Assembly (NCBI GenBank): GCA_039822005.1
Contig: JBCBMZ010000010.1
Location: forward strand, 18,198 to 82,197
DNA length: 64,000 nt
Source: JBCBDX01 sp039822005
Lineage (GTDB): Bacteria > Pseudomonadota > Alphaproteobacteria > Rhizobiales > Rhizobiaceae
Direction of reading: 5' to 3'
Part shown: positions 1 through 9,205 of the stretch, in pieces
Layout of the letters: every line of letters starts with the position of its first letter
How positions within the stretch are numbered: position 1 is the first letter of the stretch
Made by a program: the position numbers and the translations under genes
Notes under the pieces: generated by a model
What the model was told of the DNA's origin: nothing
Database searches by the model: none
What the model saw: only the letters and a program-made list of their open reading frames with translations

Positions 1-410
1 TCGATCGCTTCACTGCGGTGCGCATGTTGCCGAGCTTTCTTATCCCGCTCGCATTGGCCTGTTTTATACTGGCCAACGTCAGCGCGAGTTGGGCACCATT
101 TGCCTTCATGTCGATCATGGGCATCTCATATGGCCTGTCTTCGACGCTTTTTGGTGCGTTGTGGCCCGAGATTTATGGCACAAAACATTTGGGCGCCGTG
201 CGCGCTGTTGTTGTTTCTGCAATGGTTTTTGCCAGTGCAGCAGGGCCGGGTGCCACTGGAACCCTGATTGATCTGGGTGTCAGCTATCCGGCCCAGATCG
301 GCGCGATGGGTGTTTACTGCCTGTTTGTTTGCGTAATCATGGCGTGGGTGGCCGGACAATTGCGCCTGCGCATCAACGCCGATCTTGCATTGCAGCGGTC
401 AAGTGGATAG
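1..410 (+). CDS. MFS transporter, C-terminal fragment
   Basis: This is the 3' end of a gene that begins before the window; the open frame runs back to the first bases without a stop. About 135 residues are visible. They hold several hydrophobic stretches with small-residue-rich helices (a run with FGALWPEIYG and a Gly/Ala-rich AAGPGATGTLID helix) typical of the last four helices of a major facilitator transporter. The substrate cannot be inferred. It stops 12 bases before gltX on the same strand, so the two may be co-transcribed. An apparent GTG start at 18 is only an internal valine. Confidence 0.75.
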   Translation, partial: DRFTAVRMLPSFLIPLALACFILANVSASWAPFAFMSIMGISYGLSSTLFGALWPEIYGTKHLGAVRAVVVSAMVFASAAGPGATGTLIDLGVSYPAQIGAMGVYCLFVCVIMAWVAGQLRLRINADLALQRSSG

Positions 411-422
411 GCGAACTGCATC

Positions 423-1802
423 ATGACAGTCACCGTACGCTTCGCACCGTCGCCAACCGGCTACATCCATATCGGCAATACCCGACCCGCTTTGTTCAAC
501 TGGCTTTTTGCCAAGCAGCGCGGCGGGCAGTTTATTCTTCGCTATGACGACACAGATGTCGCGCGCTCCAAGAAGGAATATGCTGATCAGATAGCGGTAG
601 ACCTTGATTGGCTGGGTATCAAGCCAGATCGCGTTGAGCGACAATCGGGCCGGATGGAGGCCTACGATGCAGCGGCACAAAAGCTGAAGGAAGCCGGGCT
701 TCTTTACCCCTGCTATGAAACCGCGGAAGAATTGGAACGTCGCCGGAAAATCAGGTTGTCCCGCAAGCTGCCGCCTGTCTACGGACGCGAAGCACTAAAA
801 CTGACCGATGACGAGAAAGCGGCGTTCGAGGCCGAGGGCCGCAAGCCGCATTGGCGCTTTTTGCTGCCCAATCATGGCGGCGACCCGTTTGAGACCAGCC
901 GTACCGAGATTAAGTGGGACGATGCCGTTCGCGGGCCGCAAACGGTTGACCTGTCCTCCATGTCTGACCCGGTGCTAATCCGTGAAGATGGGACGTATCT
1001 TTATACCTTGCCTTCAGTGGTCGATGATATCGAAATGGGCGTGACGCACATCATTCGTGGTGATGACCATGTCACGAACACGGGCGCGCAGATTGCTATA
1101 TTCCAAGCTTTGGGTGCAAAGGCCCCTGATTTTGGGCACCACAATCTGTTGACAACCGCAACGGGTGAGGGCCTTTCCAAACGCTCCGGCTCGCTGTCAA
1201 TTATGAGCTTGCGCGACGATGGTTTTGAGCCGATGGCGGTTGCCAGCATGGCCGTTCTGACCGGCACGTCGAACAATATTGTGTCGATGGCGACGATGGA
1301 TGGGCTTGTTGAAGCTTTTGACATAACGGCAACCACAAAATCGGCAGCCAAATTCGACCCCGCCGATTTGGATACCCTCAATGAACCGTTGGTGCACGCG
1401 TTGCCATTTCAAGACGTCAAGGATCGGCTCGCTGATGCGGGTGTTGATGTTTCGGACGGTCGCGCCGAGGCGTTCTGGCATCTGATACGTCGCAATGTGA
1501 AGCGTGTGCCGCAGGCGGGCGAGTGGTGGCCGTTGATCACAAAGGGCGCCTTTGGAGACGCGATGCTAGAAGGCGAAGATCTGGCGTTCGCACGTGCTGC
1601 TTTCGATCATTTGCCGGAAGGTGAACTGACCGCCGATAGCTGGAAAGTTTGGACGGACATTTTGAAGGCTGAGACCGGGCGAAAGGGCCGTGGTTTGTTC
1701 ATGCCGCTAAGGGTGGCTCTTACTGGACGGCAGTGGGGTCCGGAGCTGCCAGATCTATTGCCGTTGCTGGGTCGGGAAGAAGTGCTGGCAAGACGACCCT
1801 GA
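423..1802 (+). CDS. gltX: Glutamyl-tRNA synthetase
   Basis: Class I aminoacyl-tRNA synthetase that charges tRNA-Glu (in many alphaproteobacteria also tRNA-Gln, later amidated) in the cytoplasm. The HIGH-type motif is HIGN at residues 16-19, and the KMSKS-type loop is LSKRS at residues 251-255 (nt 1173-1187). The 459-residue length fits the family. The start ATG at 423 gives the canonical N-terminus with RFAPSPTG. Alphaproteobacteria often carry two gltX paralogues; this looks like the shorter-loop, GltX2-like type, but I cannot prove which. The last 83 bases overlap the 3' end of the convergent DUF2865 gene, which is unusual for an essential gene. Confidence 0.95.
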   Translation: MTVTVRFAPSPTGYIHIGNTRPALFNWLFAKQRGGQFILRYDDTDVARSKKEYADQIAVDLDWLGIKPDRVERQSGRMEAYDAAAQKLKEAGLLYPCYETAEELERRRKIRLSRKLPPVYGREALKLTDDEKAAFEAEGRKPHWRFLLPNHGGDPFETSRTEIKWDDAVRGPQTVDLSSMSDPVLIREDGTYLYTLPSVVDDIEMGVTHIIRGDDHVTNTGAQIAIFQALGAKAPDFGHHNLLTTATGEGLSKRSGSLSIMSLRDDGFEPMAVASMAVLTGTSNNIVSMATMDGLVEAFDITATTKSAAKFDPADLDTLNEPLVHALPFQDVKDRLADAGVDVSDGRAEAFWHLIRRNVKRVPQAGEWWPLITKGAFGDAMLEGEDLAFARAAFDHLPEGELTADSWKVWTDILKAETGRKGRGLFMPLRVALTGRQWGPELPDLLPLLGREEVLARRP

Positions 1803-2823
1803 CCCTTCCAGGTCCGCGTGACATTTCGACAGGCACGCCCAATTTTGTTTTGTTCAGAGAATTTCTGATGCTATCGGGATTTAAGTTGGTACGGCGGTTG
1901 GCTTGTGTCTCGGGGTCAGAGAACCGGTCGGGGCGTTTTTGCACAATGGGCAGTCTGTCACTTGCGTTACGTTCACTTCCGGTGATTTGATCGCCCTGTT
2001 GCACATACCCAAGTTCGCGCAATTTGGCCAAATCCGGCGCACCGCAGGCGCGTCGCTTCGTTGACGGTTTCGAGTGGTAAGCGAAGGCATATGGTTGATC
2101 GACATAGGCTTTGCCATCAAGCGATACCATGACCTCTACGCCCGCATCATCGCCAGCAGGGTGTGTGTAAAGCGATACCGTCAACGCTGGGCAGATCGCT
2201 TGGCAAATGGCCGCGTCACGGCGGAAGGCCTCCTGCCGCGATGAAAAGGAGATGGGGAAGAAGTAGCCGTCATCTTCGCGGACACAAAGTGTACGATAGC
2301 CCATGGCAGGTATCAGTGGTCCAACAGATCCGGGCGAATTGGTCAGAGGCCGCGTTTGTGGTGCAGACACCTGGTTGGGACGACTTGTGTCTCCGCGGCG
2401 CGCGACCACGGTCACATTGCGCCCGGAGCAAGCTCGATCAATGCGCGCTTCCAGTCGGCGGCGTTCCAAGTTGCTGAGCCTTTGGTTGCCAAACCGGTCG
2501 CGCTGGCCCTTCAGCTTGACCACATTGGCTCGCATTTGGCGAATGGTAGCCGACAGATTGCGGCATTGCGCATTGATCACACGATTACCACAGCTGTTTT
2601 GGAAAAGGTTCGCAGCGCGCGAGAGCTCGCGTTGTTGTTTGACAAGCGCGTTGTTGTAACGCCGGTATTGAGCGCTATTGCCAACGCGCGAGGCGACGGC
2701 CAATTGGGCTTTGAGCGCCGAACAGCTTTGGGCCTGAGCGTTGATGTCAAGCCAAGCGGTATTTGCCGCCGAAAAGAATGCGGACAACGCCATCACCAAT
2801 GTGAAACGCAAAACGCTACGCAT
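1720..2823 (-). CDS. Exported DUF2865 protein
   Basis: Family of unknown function common in Hyphomicrobiales. The protein starts with a signal peptide ending near a Gln-Ala-Gln-Ser stretch, followed by a Gln/Arg-rich, probably helical region (Cys-containing, about residues 35-130). A globular part carries the DUF2865 signature: CVREDDGYFFPISFSS, then paired cysteines in ICQAICP and the SLYTHPAG segment. I chose ATG 2823 over an upstream GTG at 2850 because it has an AAGGG ribosome binding site five bases away and gives a cleaner signal peptide. Its final 27 codons lie wholly antisense to gltX, so this C-terminal tail may be a read-through extension after loss of an earlier stop. Role: probably periplasmic, unknown. 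Confidence 0.8.
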   Translation of the reverse strand: MRSVLRFTLVMALSAFFSAANTAWLDINAQAQSCSALKAQLAVASRVGNSAQYRRYNNALVKQQRELSRAANLFQNSCGNRVINAQCRNLSATIRQMRANVVKLKGQRDRFGNQRLSNLERRRLEARIDRACSGRNVTVVARRGDTSRPNQVSAPQTRPLTNSPGSVGPLIPAMGYRTLCVREDDGYFFPISFSSRQEAFRRDAAICQAICPALTVSLYTHPAGDDAGVEVMVSLDGKAYVDQPYAFAYHSKPSTKRRACGAPDLAKLRELGYVQQGDQITGSERNASDRLPIVQKRPDRFSDPETQANRRTNLNPDSIRNSLNKTKLGVPVEMSRGPGRVRVVLPALLPDPATAIDLAAPDPTAVQ

Positions 2824-2940
2824 GAAACCCTTGTGGCTTGTTGTCGCCACTTCCCTGACTATTGCCTAGCGTAAAATGGAAAAACGCAAATGAACACAGC
2901 CTGAATTGCTTTGGAATTGTGACAAAAGGTGATGGCAGCG

Positions 2941-5262
2941 TTAACGGGCGATTGCCTCTTCGCTCTGTTGGGCCGCTTCTACCGCCGCAATTGCTGTCAT
3001 ATTCATGACGCCGCGCGAGGTAACCGATGGCGTCAAAATATGGGCAGGTCTGGCGGTGCCCAGCAAAATGGGGCCCACATGCAGCGCGTCTGTCATTGAT
3101 TTGACCGCGTTGACCGAGATGTTGGCCGCATCGAGGTTGGGTAGCACCAGCAAATTCGCCTCACCTTCAAGAATGGAGTGCGGGAAAACCCGATGCCGGA
3201 GAGTTTCGTCGAGCGCGCTGTCGGCGTGCATTTCCCCGTCGACCATCAGCTCGGGTGCCTGGGCATGAAGGATTTCGATCGCGCGGCGCATTTTTGCCGC
3301 CGATTGGCTCTCGCGTGAGCCGAAATTGGAGTGCGACAGAAGCGCGGCTTTGGGAGTTACGCCAAAGCGGCGAATTTCTTCCCCAGCCAAAATAGTCATC
3401 TCTGCAAGTTCTTCCGCGCTGGGATCCATCGATACATAGGTGTCAGTGAAGAACGTCATGCCCCGGTTGGAGATAAGCAACGAGAGTGCCGAGTAATCAC
3501 GTGCATCGGCGCGCAAACCCACAATGGCACGCACGGTCCGCAGGTGGCGCTCATAACGGCCATCAAGGCCGCAAATCATCGCGTCAGCGTCGCCACGCAT
3601 GAGAGCAATGGCAGAAATGACCGAGTTGTTGGTGCGCACGAGCGTGCGCGCATAATCGGGGGTGAAGCCTTGGCGACCGCCTATTTCGATCAGGTGATCG
3701 ACATATTCGCGGTAGCGGGGATCGCTTTGCGGGTTGACTAATTCAAAATCGATCCCGGGTTTGATGCGCAAGCCGAACTTTTGAAGGCGGTTCTGGACCA
3801 CATCGGGTCGTCCGACCAAAATGGGCGTGGCGATGCGATCTTCCAGCGCGATCTGCGCGGCGCGCAGTACCCGCTCGTCTTCTCCATCGGCATAGATGAC
3901 GCGGCGCATGGGGGCCTGCTGTGCGGCTGCGATGATCGGTTTCATCACCAGGCCAGAGCGGAAAACGAAGCGGTTCAAACGATCGAGATAGGCGTCCATG
4001 TCTTCGACCGGTCGGGTCGCAACGCCTGACTTGGCGGCTGCTTTTGTCACCGCTGGCGCAATGCGCAGGATCAATCGCTGATCAAAGGGCGAGGGGATCA
4101 GATATTCCGGTCCGAATATCGGCGTCTCACCGGAATAGGCGCGCGCCGCAATATCAGAAGGCTCTTCTTTGGCCAGCGAGGCGATGGCCCGCACAGCGGC
4201 CATTTTCATGTCCTCATTGATTTGTGTGGCACCGCAATCGAGTGCTCCCCGAAAGATGTAGGGGAAACAAAGGACATTGTTGACCTGATTGGGGAAATCT
4301 GACCGCCCTGTGCAGATCATGGCGTCCGGCCGTGCTTTGCGAGCGAGATCCGGCATGATCTCCGGCACCGGATTGGCCAGAGCCATCACCATGGGTTTTT
4401 CGGCCATGGATTTCAAAAAATCCGGTTTAAGGACGCCCGCGGCGGAAAGGCCCAAGAACACGTCGGCGCCTTCAATCGCTTCCTGAAGGGTTCTGCAGGG
4501 CGTATCGCGAACAAACTTTGCCTTCCAGCGATCATAGCCGCCTTCGCGGCCCTCGTAGCAAACGCCGTCAATGTCGGTGACAATGATATTCTCATATTTC
4601 GCACCCAGTGAAACCAGCAAATTAAGGCATGCAAGGGCAGCAGCGCCGGCGCCGGAGGTGACGATTTTCGCGGTGGTGATGTCTTTGCCAGCCAGTTCCA
4701 GACCATTCAAAATAGCGGCGGCGACGATGATTGCCGTTCCATGTTGGTCATCATGGAACACCGGGATATTCATGATCTCGCGCAACTGTTCTTCGACTTC
4801 AAAGCACTCTGGTGATTTGATGTCTTCCAGATTGATACCGCCGAAAGTTGGCTCCAGCGCCGAGACAACATCGACCATGCGCGAGACGTGCGGCGCGTCG
4901 ATTTCGATATCAAAAACGTCAATGGCGGCGAACTTTTTGAAAAGCACCGCCTTGCCTTCCATCACCGGCTTGGAGGCAAGCGGACCGATATTGCCCAGTC
5001 CAAGAACCGCGCTTCCGTTGGAGACAACAGCGACAAGATTGGCGCGTGCCGTGTATTTCGCAGCGGTTGACGGATCGTCTGCAATAGCCAGGCACGGTGC
5101 AGCTACCCCTGGGGAATAGGCGAGTGCCAAGTCTCTTTGGTTGCCGAGCGGTTTGGTGGCCTTGATCTCCAACTTGCCCGGCGTCGGGTGTTGGTGGAAA
5201 AAGAGTGCGTTCTCTTCAAAATCCGCTTTTTCGGCGGATGGTTCTGTCGCTTCGTCGGCCAT
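2941..5262 (-). CDS. maeB: NADP-dependent malic enzyme (MaeB type)
   Basis: Decarboxylates malate to pyruvate with NADP reduction, linking the TCA cycle to gluconeogenesis and NADPH supply. The 773 residues have the hybrid architecture of this class. The N-terminal malic domain has LAYSPGVAAPC near residue 50, and the NAD(P)-binding domain has VTSGAGAAALACL near 205. The C-terminal half (about 430-765) is phosphotransacetylase-like, ending with GTARPAHILTPSVTSRG. In rhizobial MaeB this part is thought to be structural or regulatory rather than catalytic. The start is supported by GGGAGGA just upstream. It is monocistronic: the DUF2865 gene is 117 bases downstream on the same strand and the far side is a long spacer. 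Confidence 0.95.
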   Translation of the reverse strand: MADEATEPSAEKADFEENALFFHQHPTPGKLEIKATKPLGNQRDLALAYSPGVAAPCLAIADDPSTAAKYTARANLVAVVSNGSAVLGLGNIGPLASKPVMEGKAVLFKKFAAIDVFDIEIDAPHVSRMVDVVSALEPTFGGINLEDIKSPECFEVEEQLREIMNIPVFHDDQHGTAIIVAAAILNGLELAGKDITTAKIVTSGAGAAALACLNLLVSLGAKYENIIVTDIDGVCYEGREGGYDRWKAKFVRDTPCRTLQEAIEGADVFLGLSAAGVLKPDFLKSMAEKPMVMALANPVPEIMPDLARKARPDAMICTGRSDFPNQVNNVLCFPYIFRGALDCGATQINEDMKMAAVRAIASLAKEEPSDIAARAYSGETPIFGPEYLIPSPFDQRLILRIAPAVTKAAAKSGVATRPVEDMDAYLDRLNRFVFRSGLVMKPIIAAAQQAPMRRVIYADGEDERVLRAAQIALEDRIATPILVGRPDVVQNRLQKFGLRIKPGIDFELVNPQSDPRYREYVDHLIEIGGRQGFTPDYARTLVRTNNSVISAIALMRGDADAMICGLDGRYERHLRTVRAIVGLRADARDYSALSLLISNRGMTFFTDTYVSMDPSAEELAEMTILAGEEIRRFGVTPKAALLSHSNFGSRESQSAAKMRRAIEILHAQAPELMVDGEMHADSALDETLRHRVFPHSILEGEANLLVLPNLDAANISVNAVKSMTDALHVGPILLGTARPAHILTPSVTSRGVMNMTAIAAVEAAQQSEEAIAR

Positions 5263-5822
5263 CTTTTCCTCCCGTTTGTAGATGGCTTAGAGGAAAGCGC
5301 GGCGAAGGTCGATTGTGTGTTTTGACAAGACAGTGTTTCTTTCCAGTGCCATCACAGAGCAGGTCGGGTCGTTTTGTTTTGCAACACAGGCGCCTTGGAA
5401 AGACGATGCATGTCTGATGCTGAAACTTTCGAAATTGTGATCTCAGCCGTACAGGCGATCGGGTTAACCGGCGCTGCGATTTGGGCGGCATGACGCTTTC
5501 GCAGAGAGCGCATTGATGGACCCCATGGAGAGTTATTTTATTTAAACAAGCAGCTTCGGTCGCATTTGGTGGAACGGTCTTTCGACTTGACCATGCGGTG
5601 CGAGAATAGTGGCGAACTGATCTCGCCGGTCTAAGCCAAAGACTGTGTCCGCAGCGTTTCGTTTATTCTGTTACTTCGGTTCGCCGTGATCAATTTCGCC
5701 TCCCCCGGTGGGAAATTTATTTACTTCAATCGTTTCGGCTGGGCCGATATTTGTATATACTGCATGAAGCGCATTGGCGTTTCGATTGGGTAAGAAAAAG
5801 TTCGATCAACGGGGCTGATCAA
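5263..5822. other. Spacer between maeB and cytochrome gene
   Basis: About 560 bases with no well-supported gene. It must hold the divergent promoters of maeB and the di-haem cytochrome. One 27-codon open frame at 5410-5493 (+) reads like a single membrane helix rich in Val, Ile, Gly and Ala, with a GGAAAG about eight bases upstream. It could be a micro-protein or a remnant, but nothing else supports it. Confidence 0.4.
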
Positions 5823-7466
5823 ATGAAAAAAAGAAGCATTGTGGCTTCAGCAGTGACACTGCTGGGGCTGGGCGTGCCGCTAGCCATGGCTGGGGCAAGT
5901 GAAGTGGCGTTTCAGGATCAAGGGTGGGATCAAAACCTCAGATCTTTATTCTACCATACGCCACAAGGGTCTCATATGATGCCGGCCGATCTTTTCGCGG
6001 CGCTTGAACAACCGGGTGGCGGTCTTCGCTTTGGAGATCCGCAATATCTGAAACAGTTTGGCTTTTTGCCTGCAGATGGGCCGACCGAACTAAATCCCGA
6101 TGCATATCCGATCGGTTTTGCGGTTGAAGCGGATGCAAACCAGATTGGCCTGACGTGTGCTGCCTGTCATACCGCAGAAGTTGAGGTGAACGGCCAATTT
6201 GTGCGTATCGACGGTGCGCCCGCGCATCTGGATTTTGACAGTTTCTATCAAGCCTTGGCGCAAGCGGTTCGACTAACGGTTGTGAGCGATCCGCTGTTTG
6301 AGCGCTTTGCGGCCAACTATGGTGCAACAGAAGATGAAAGAGAACCGCTACGGGAAAGGCTGCAGTCATTTAGCATTCAACTGACTGGTGACGCTGTCTT
6401 GCGACGTCCGGCAACCGCGTCCGGTTTCGGGCGGGTGGATGCCCTCACGCAAATCATCAATTCCCTTGCGGTTACAGACCAATCGGCACCACAAAACATG
6501 CATCCGGTCTCTGCACCGACAAGTTATCCGGCGTTATGGCTGACGCCTGATCTTGAATTTGTGCAATGGTTGCCGATCGCAGCGAGCCCGATCGCTCGCA
6601 ATGGCGGGCAGGTGCTGGGCGTCTTTGGCAACAGCAATATGCAGCCGGGTGCTGGCGCGGACGCGTTTTCGTCGAGTATCCTCCTGGACGAACTTAAAGA
6701 AATGGAGGAGTGGCTCAGAATTTTGAAGCCACCCGCTTGGGATCAAGCTTTGATGGGCGACATTGATGTTGCTCTGCGGGATGAGGGTGCTGAGCTTTTC
6801 GGCGACAATTGTGCTGCGTGTCACAACATGGCACCGTACACGCGCACGGATCCGGCGATCAACTTTTTTGGCCAAACCTTCATCAAGATTGGCCGCATTG
6901 ACATTTCTCAAGTCGGCACAGATCCGACCTATCTTCAAAGCCTGTTGACGCGCCGGATCAAAACAAACGACACGACGGCACCTATTTTTGGCGGTGCAGC
7001 CGACGTTCCCGCGCTCAGTTTTTTTGGTGGAACGGTACAAGCCAATATTCAACGAGCGATTGCCGAAGCACAACTGAGCCCGCAAGATGTCTTCGATCTC
7101 AATGGCTACCGCTTCACCAGGGGTGAAGATGGGAACCCGGTCCCCTACCAACCGCAACAACCGCCGACTTACCTCAAAGCCGGGCCGCTTGCCGGCGTTT
7201 GGGCGACAGGGCCTTACCTGCACAATGGTTCGGTGCCGACGATCTATGAATTGTTGTCGCCGGTTGAAGAACGACGGTCGGTATTTTGGACCGGAGGACG
7301 TTCGCTCGATACCGAGCGGTTGGGCTATGAAAGCGCGGAAATGGCCGGGCTGTTCCGTTTTGACACCAGCTTGGCAGGTAATGGCAATGGTGGGCATCTA
7401 TTTCCAGCCGCCGGGCTGACCCATGAAGAGCGGATGGCGATCATTGAATATCTCAAAAGCCGGTAG
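5823..7466 (+). CDS. Di-haem cytochrome c, RoxA/peroxidase-like
   Basis: Periplasmic c-type cytochrome of about 547 residues with a signal peptide (residues 1-24, ending AMAGA). Two haem-binding CAACH motifs sit at residues 112-116 and 330-334. The region between them (SGFGRVDALTQ, APTSYPALW, PIARNGGQVLGVFG) matches the family that includes rubber oxygenase RoxA and proteins often named 'di-haem cytochrome c peroxidase'. The second haem domain carries YLKAGPLAGVWATGPYLHNGSVPT, as in cytochrome c peroxidase-type domains. An in-frame start exists at 5751, but ATG 5823 gives a proper signal peptide. Real substrate unknown; a redox or oxygenase role in the periplasm is inferred. No obvious maturation or partner gene is adjacent. 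Confidence 0.8.
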   Translation: MKKRSIVASAVTLLGLGVPLAMAGASEVAFQDQGWDQNLRSLFYHTPQGSHMMPADLFAALEQPGGGLRFGDPQYLKQFGFLPADGPTELNPDAYPIGFAVEADANQIGLTCAACHTAEVEVNGQFVRIDGAPAHLDFDSFYQALAQAVRLTVVSDPLFERFAANYGATEDEREPLRERLQSFSIQLTGDAVLRRPATASGFGRVDALTQIINSLAVTDQSAPQNMHPVSAPTSYPALWLTPDLEFVQWLPIAASPIARNGGQVLGVFGNSNMQPGAGADAFSSSILLDELKEMEEWLRILKPPAWDQALMGDIDVALRDEGAELFGDNCAACHNMAPYTRTDPAINFFGQTFIKIGRIDISQVGTDPTYLQSLLTRRIKTNDTTAPIFGGAADVPALSFFGGTVQANIQRAIAEAQLSPQDVFDLNGYRFTRGEDGNPVPYQPQQPPTYLKAGPLAGVWATGPYLHNGSVPTIYELLSPVEERRSVFWTGGRSLDTERLGYESAEMAGLFRFDTSLAGNGNGGHLFPAAGLTHEERMAIIEYLKSR

Positions 7467-7669
7467 GTAGTTGGTGTTGTGTGGTGCGGATGATACTCCG
7501 CGCCATTACGGCCCGGTAAATCTGGTGCCGCAAGTCGAGGCTGCAAATCAAGAGCCCCCAGAGCTTAAGCGACCATGTTTTGTTCAAATCCGCTGTTCGC
7601 TTCACTGCGTTTTTCAGCTAACAGCAAGTCCGAAAAGCCCGGCTTGTTGGATATGAAAAAGGCGCAGCC

Positions 7670-8713
7670 ATGAATTTTGTAACCCGCTTTGCCGAGGAAA
7701 ATGTTGCTCACATTCTACGCAGCGAAATTATGCCGCTTTCGTTGCTGGATACCACCATACTGGCCGACAGCGAAATCTATATCCTGAAAGAATCGATTGA
7801 TCCTTCGAGCGCTTGTCAGAAGTGGCGCTACTATGTGCTGTCCAATATATTCTCGAAAGTGCAGTATATTGAGCCTCACGAAATCTTCGGGATTAAAAAG
7901 CCGGCATTCCTCCACACGTCAGATGGCTACAATTATCATGATTTCATCGACATCGAGCCAAGTGAAGCATTCGTTCGCTTGAATGAGTTGATCAAGGAAA
8001 ACAGCGATATCACGGCGCCGGCGCAGGAGTATGTGCTGCTCAATCAACGTCCCGTCGGCAATCGATATTTGATCGAAGCGCGTTCGGCAAAGCCATTAGA
8101 GGATTATTTGAGGGATGAGCTCGGCAAGCGCGGTGTTCCATTTGAAGACTGTGACTTTTCAAAATTGTTGCCACATGAACAGGCTCAAGCCTGTCGAGGT
8201 GCAAGCGTTTTCGTTTCAGCACATGGAGCTGGCTGTTCGAACATGATATTCACCCCGCCCCACGCGTCCGTCATTGAGTATAATTTCAGAAAGTACTGGC
8301 ACTGCGACCCTGTGTGCGATCTTCACTTTAGTGGATCGCTGTCTGATGAGGAAGAATGTGGGAACTCGCTCCACGCCCAGGGCACGTTTCACAAAGCAGA
8401 TTTTCGTAATTTAAGCCTCGTGTCGGGTCGAGCCTACACAGAGTTGGAGGTCGTGAGGTATAAAGGTCGGAATTCTAGGAATCCCATCAGCCGAGACTAC
8501 ATGTACGTCGATGGAACGGAGTTGTTACAGGCCATAGAGAAAAGCCTTCAGCTGTCAGAATCCAAGAAAGCTATCGGATTTCAAACTGCCGGAAAGTCGG
8601 ATCAAATAACCTATGTCGGAGAACCCATAAGTGAATGGAGGTCCAAAAAAATAACCCGAAAGATGAAAGCAAAATACCTCTTAAAATATATTGGATCGAA
8701 TATTTTTGGATAG
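7670..8713 (+). CDS. Glycosyltransferase family 61 (DUF563)
   Basis: 347 residues. The C-terminal half contains the GT61 signature SAHGAGCSNMIF followed by PHASVIEYN (about residues 183-205), where the conserved His and Gly of the nucleotide-sugar site lie. The N-terminal half is poorly conserved, as usual in this family. It probably transfers a sugar to a polysaccharide or surface glycan in the cytoplasm; acceptor and sugar cannot be told. The gene is lower in GC than its neighbours, with AT-ending codons increasing towards its 3' end, and is followed by a strikingly AT-rich spacer. This fits a laterally acquired gene. It stands alone, without other glycan genes. Confidence 0.75.
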   Translation: MNFVTRFAEENVAHILRSEIMPLSLLDTTILADSEIYILKESIDPSSACQKWRYYVLSNIFSKVQYIEPHEIFGIKKPAFLHTSDGYNYHDFIDIEPSEAFVRLNELIKENSDITAPAQEYVLLNQRPVGNRYLIEARSAKPLEDYLRDELGKRGVPFEDCDFSKLLPHEQAQACRGASVFVSAHGAGCSNMIFTPPHASVIEYNFRKYWHCDPVCDLHFSGSLSDEEECGNSLHAQGTFHKADFRNLSLVSGRAYTELEVVRYKGRNSRNPISRDYMYVDGTELLQAIEKSLQLSESKKAIGFQTAGKSDQITYVGEPISEWRSKKITRKMKAKYLLKYIGSNIFG

Positions 8714-8822
8714 GTTTATATTATATTATATTTATTCAAGTTATAACAATTAACATAAATTATTAAAATAAAATTCAAATTATATTTGATATATATTATA
8801 AGTTCTATACTGAATTCATTGT
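8714..8822. other. Extremely AT-rich spacer
   Basis: Roughly 110 bases composed almost only of A and T, with repeated TATAT/ATTATA runs, directly after the GT61 stop codon. It is unlike anything else in the window. It may be a xenogeneic-silencer target, a foreign insertion scar or a terminator/promoter zone; the sequence does not decide. Confidence 0.6.
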
Positions 8823-8880
8823 AATCGTTTGTTTTCTCGCTATTTGCTCGTGTGCGATCGGTTGTCAAAGTTTCACATAG

Positions 8881-9159
8881 TCTGGCGGTTATGATGACGC
8901 CGATTTGGCCAACTGTGAATTTATCGTTGGGTGTTTTGGCAACGGTACGACGGGTCCGGAGGCGGTACCGTAATATAGGCTTACGCCCGCGGCAAAACTC
9001 TGTGCGGGATCTTGCGATTTCATTGCACTGGAGGTGGGTGAAAACGTCATCTCATTTGCGGCTAATGCAAATGGCGTCCTTATACCGATTTCTTCCACCG
9101 ACACTTGGTGCTATGGCCAAGTACAGTATAAACAGGTCGGCACCGGCGAACCTCGATGA
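8881..9159 (+). pseudogene. Possible decayed coding remnant
   Basis: Read in one frame from 8881, this stretch gives two protein-like blocks separated by a TAA at 8971: first a block with ANCEFIVGCFGNGTTGPEAV, then one with FIALEVGENVISFAANANG and ISSTDTWCYGQVQYKQVG, ending at TGA 9157-9159. A TAG precedes the first block. The composition looks like real protein, perhaps a phage- or surface-type domain, but no family was recognised. A longer open frame on the same strand (8852-9310) gives an Arg-rich product and looks like noise. Tentative. Confidence 0.25.
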
Positions 9160-9205
9160 TTGCGTTGCCGACCCTCCTTACTGTGAAGCTGACTACTTTA
9201 GCCCG

